6,056 nucleotides of DNA from Bacillota bacterium (GTDB lineage Bacteria; Bacillota; Sulfobacillia; Symbiobacteriales; Symbiobacteriaceae): NCBI GenBank assembly GCA_028287415.1, contig JAQBPS010000248.1, positions 1 to 6,056 on the forward strand, given 5' to 3'. A model generated the notes under the pieces. The model was not told where the DNA came from and searched no databases. It was given only the letters and a program-made list of their open reading frames with translations. A program made the translations under genes and the position numbers. Every line of letters begins with the position of its first letter. Within the stretch, counting starts at the first letter, position 1. Positions 5,684 through 6,056 of the stretch are shown here, piece after piece.

Positions 5684-5712
5684 ACTATAGTCAACAAACC
5701 ATACTAAGTCAA
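5684..5712 (-). promoter_or_regulatory. Vegetative promoter of the ssu operon
   Basis: The minus strand has TTGACT (5707-5712, -35), a 17-nt spacer and TATAGT (5684-5689, -10). This gives 5 of 6 matches in each hexamer with ideal spacing. Transcription would start near 5677, giving a leader of about 37 nt. That is too short for a SAM riboswitch, so control, if any, is probably by a DNA-binding protein. A second TTGACT at 5689-5694 repeats the -35 sequence and overlaps the -10 by one base. Confidence 0.75.
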
Positions 5713-5751
5713 TCGGATTATACGGCATTCGTACCAGTCGACACCTGAATG

Positions 5752-5760
5752 TGCTATGGT
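5752..5760 (+). promoter_or_regulatory. Possible extended -10 promoter of the dehydrogenase gene
   Basis: TGCTATGGT combines a TGn extension with TATGGT (4 of 6 matches to TATAAT). There is no good -35 hexamer. It lies 39 bp before the ATG and would give a leader of about 30-35 nt. It is divergent from the ssu promoter, which is about 40 bp away. Confidence 0.4.
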
Positions 5761-5764
5761 AAAG

Positions 5765-5780
5765 GGGTACACGGTTACCC
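5765..5780. promoter_or_regulatory. Inverted repeat over the predicted transcription start of the dehydrogenase gene
   Basis: GGGTACACGGTTACCC has 5-bp arms GGGTA and TACCC around a 6-bp centre. It covers the likely start of transcription and ends 19 bp before the ATG, a place where a repressor would act. The arms are short, so chance is possible. Confidence 0.3.
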
Positions 5781-5799
5781 AGGAAAAGGAGCGATCACC

Positions 5800-6056
5800 A
5801 TGCAGTTGCATAACCAGACCGCCATCATTACCGGCGCCGGAAAGGGGATCGGTGCCGCTACCGCTCACGCCCTGGCCAGGGAAGGGGTTCAGCTTGGCCT
5901 CGTGGCCCGGACGGCGGCCGATCTTGAGCAGCTACAGCGGGAGCTGACCGATAAGTATCAGGTGAAGGTCTACTTCGCCACGGCGGACATTGCCGATCGG
6001 AGTGCAGTCGAGCGTGCGGTCGCCACGCTGACGGAGCAGCTTGGCCGGGTTGATAT
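5800..6056 (+). CDS. NADP(H)-type short-chain dehydrogenase/reductase, FabG/YoxD-like, 3' end missing
   Basis: This is the N-terminal 85 codons of a classical short-chain dehydrogenase/reductase of usually 235-250 residues. The cofactor-binding TGAGKGIG lies at 11-18 at the start of the Rossmann fold. The second strand ends LVAR with Arg37, a basic residue typical of NADP(H) preference. The DIAD motif near residue 65 would contact the adenine ring. The N-terminus resembles Bacillus YoxD and FabG-like 3-oxoacyl reductases, but SDR substrates cannot be inferred from this half, and the catalytic Ser-Tyr-Lys lies outside the window. The ATG at 5800 follows AAAAGGAG (5784-5791) at an 8-nt spacing. 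It is transcribed divergently from ssuA, and I see no functional link to sulfonate use apart from the shared intergenic region. Confidence 0.9.
   Translation, partial: MQLHNQTAIITGAGKGIGAATAHALAREGVQLGLVARTAADLEQLQRELTDKYQVKVYFATADIADRSAVERAVATLTEQLGRVD

Overview
The window looks like chromosomal DNA from a GC-rich bacterium, probably a Bacillota (Firmicutes) member. The evidence is AGGAGG-type ribosome binding sites, a well-formed vegetative promoter (TTGACT-17-TATAGT), use of GTG and TTG starts, and a short-chain dehydrogenase whose N-terminus resembles Bacillus YoxD/FabG-type enzymes. The genus cannot be named from this sequence alone. There are no RNA genes, CRISPR arrays, insertion sequences or phage genes.

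Positions 1-1465 (minus strand) hold a tetrapyrrole unit. It starts with an extended -10 promoter, followed by hemD (uroporphyrinogen-III synthase) and, 21 nt later, hemB (5-aminolevulinate dehydratase), which runs off the left edge. A stem-loop at 1499-1522 separates this unit from the next one.

Positions 1545-5712 (minus strand) form an apparent sulfonate-uptake operon. Reading right to left it contains the promoter, ssuA (binding lipoprotein), ssuC (permease), ssuB (ATPase) and ssuD (flavin-dependent monooxygenase), with gaps of only 18, 3 and 21 nt. A small glycine-rich protein of unknown function follows ssuD and lies just before the stem-loop. In outline, SsuA/C/B would import a sulfonate and SsuD would cleave its C-S bond with FMNH2 and O2 to release sulfite. 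The FMN reductase (SsuE) that this needs is not in the window.

The monooxygenase is unusual. It contains no cysteine, has a Trp where E. coli SsuD has its active-site Tyr, a Gln where that enzyme has Glu20, and about 13 extra residues next to the active-site region. The binding protein is also altered at the loop equivalent to the ligand-pocket motif. Together these suggest the system handles a substrate other than simple alkanesulfonates.

Positions 5713-6056 complete a divergent promoter region and begin a plus-strand short-chain dehydrogenase/reductase gene, cut by the right edge. The best candidates for novelty are the variant SsuD/SsuA pair and the uncharacterised glycine-rich gene attached to the operon. 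Nothing seen here is clear proof of an entirely new system.
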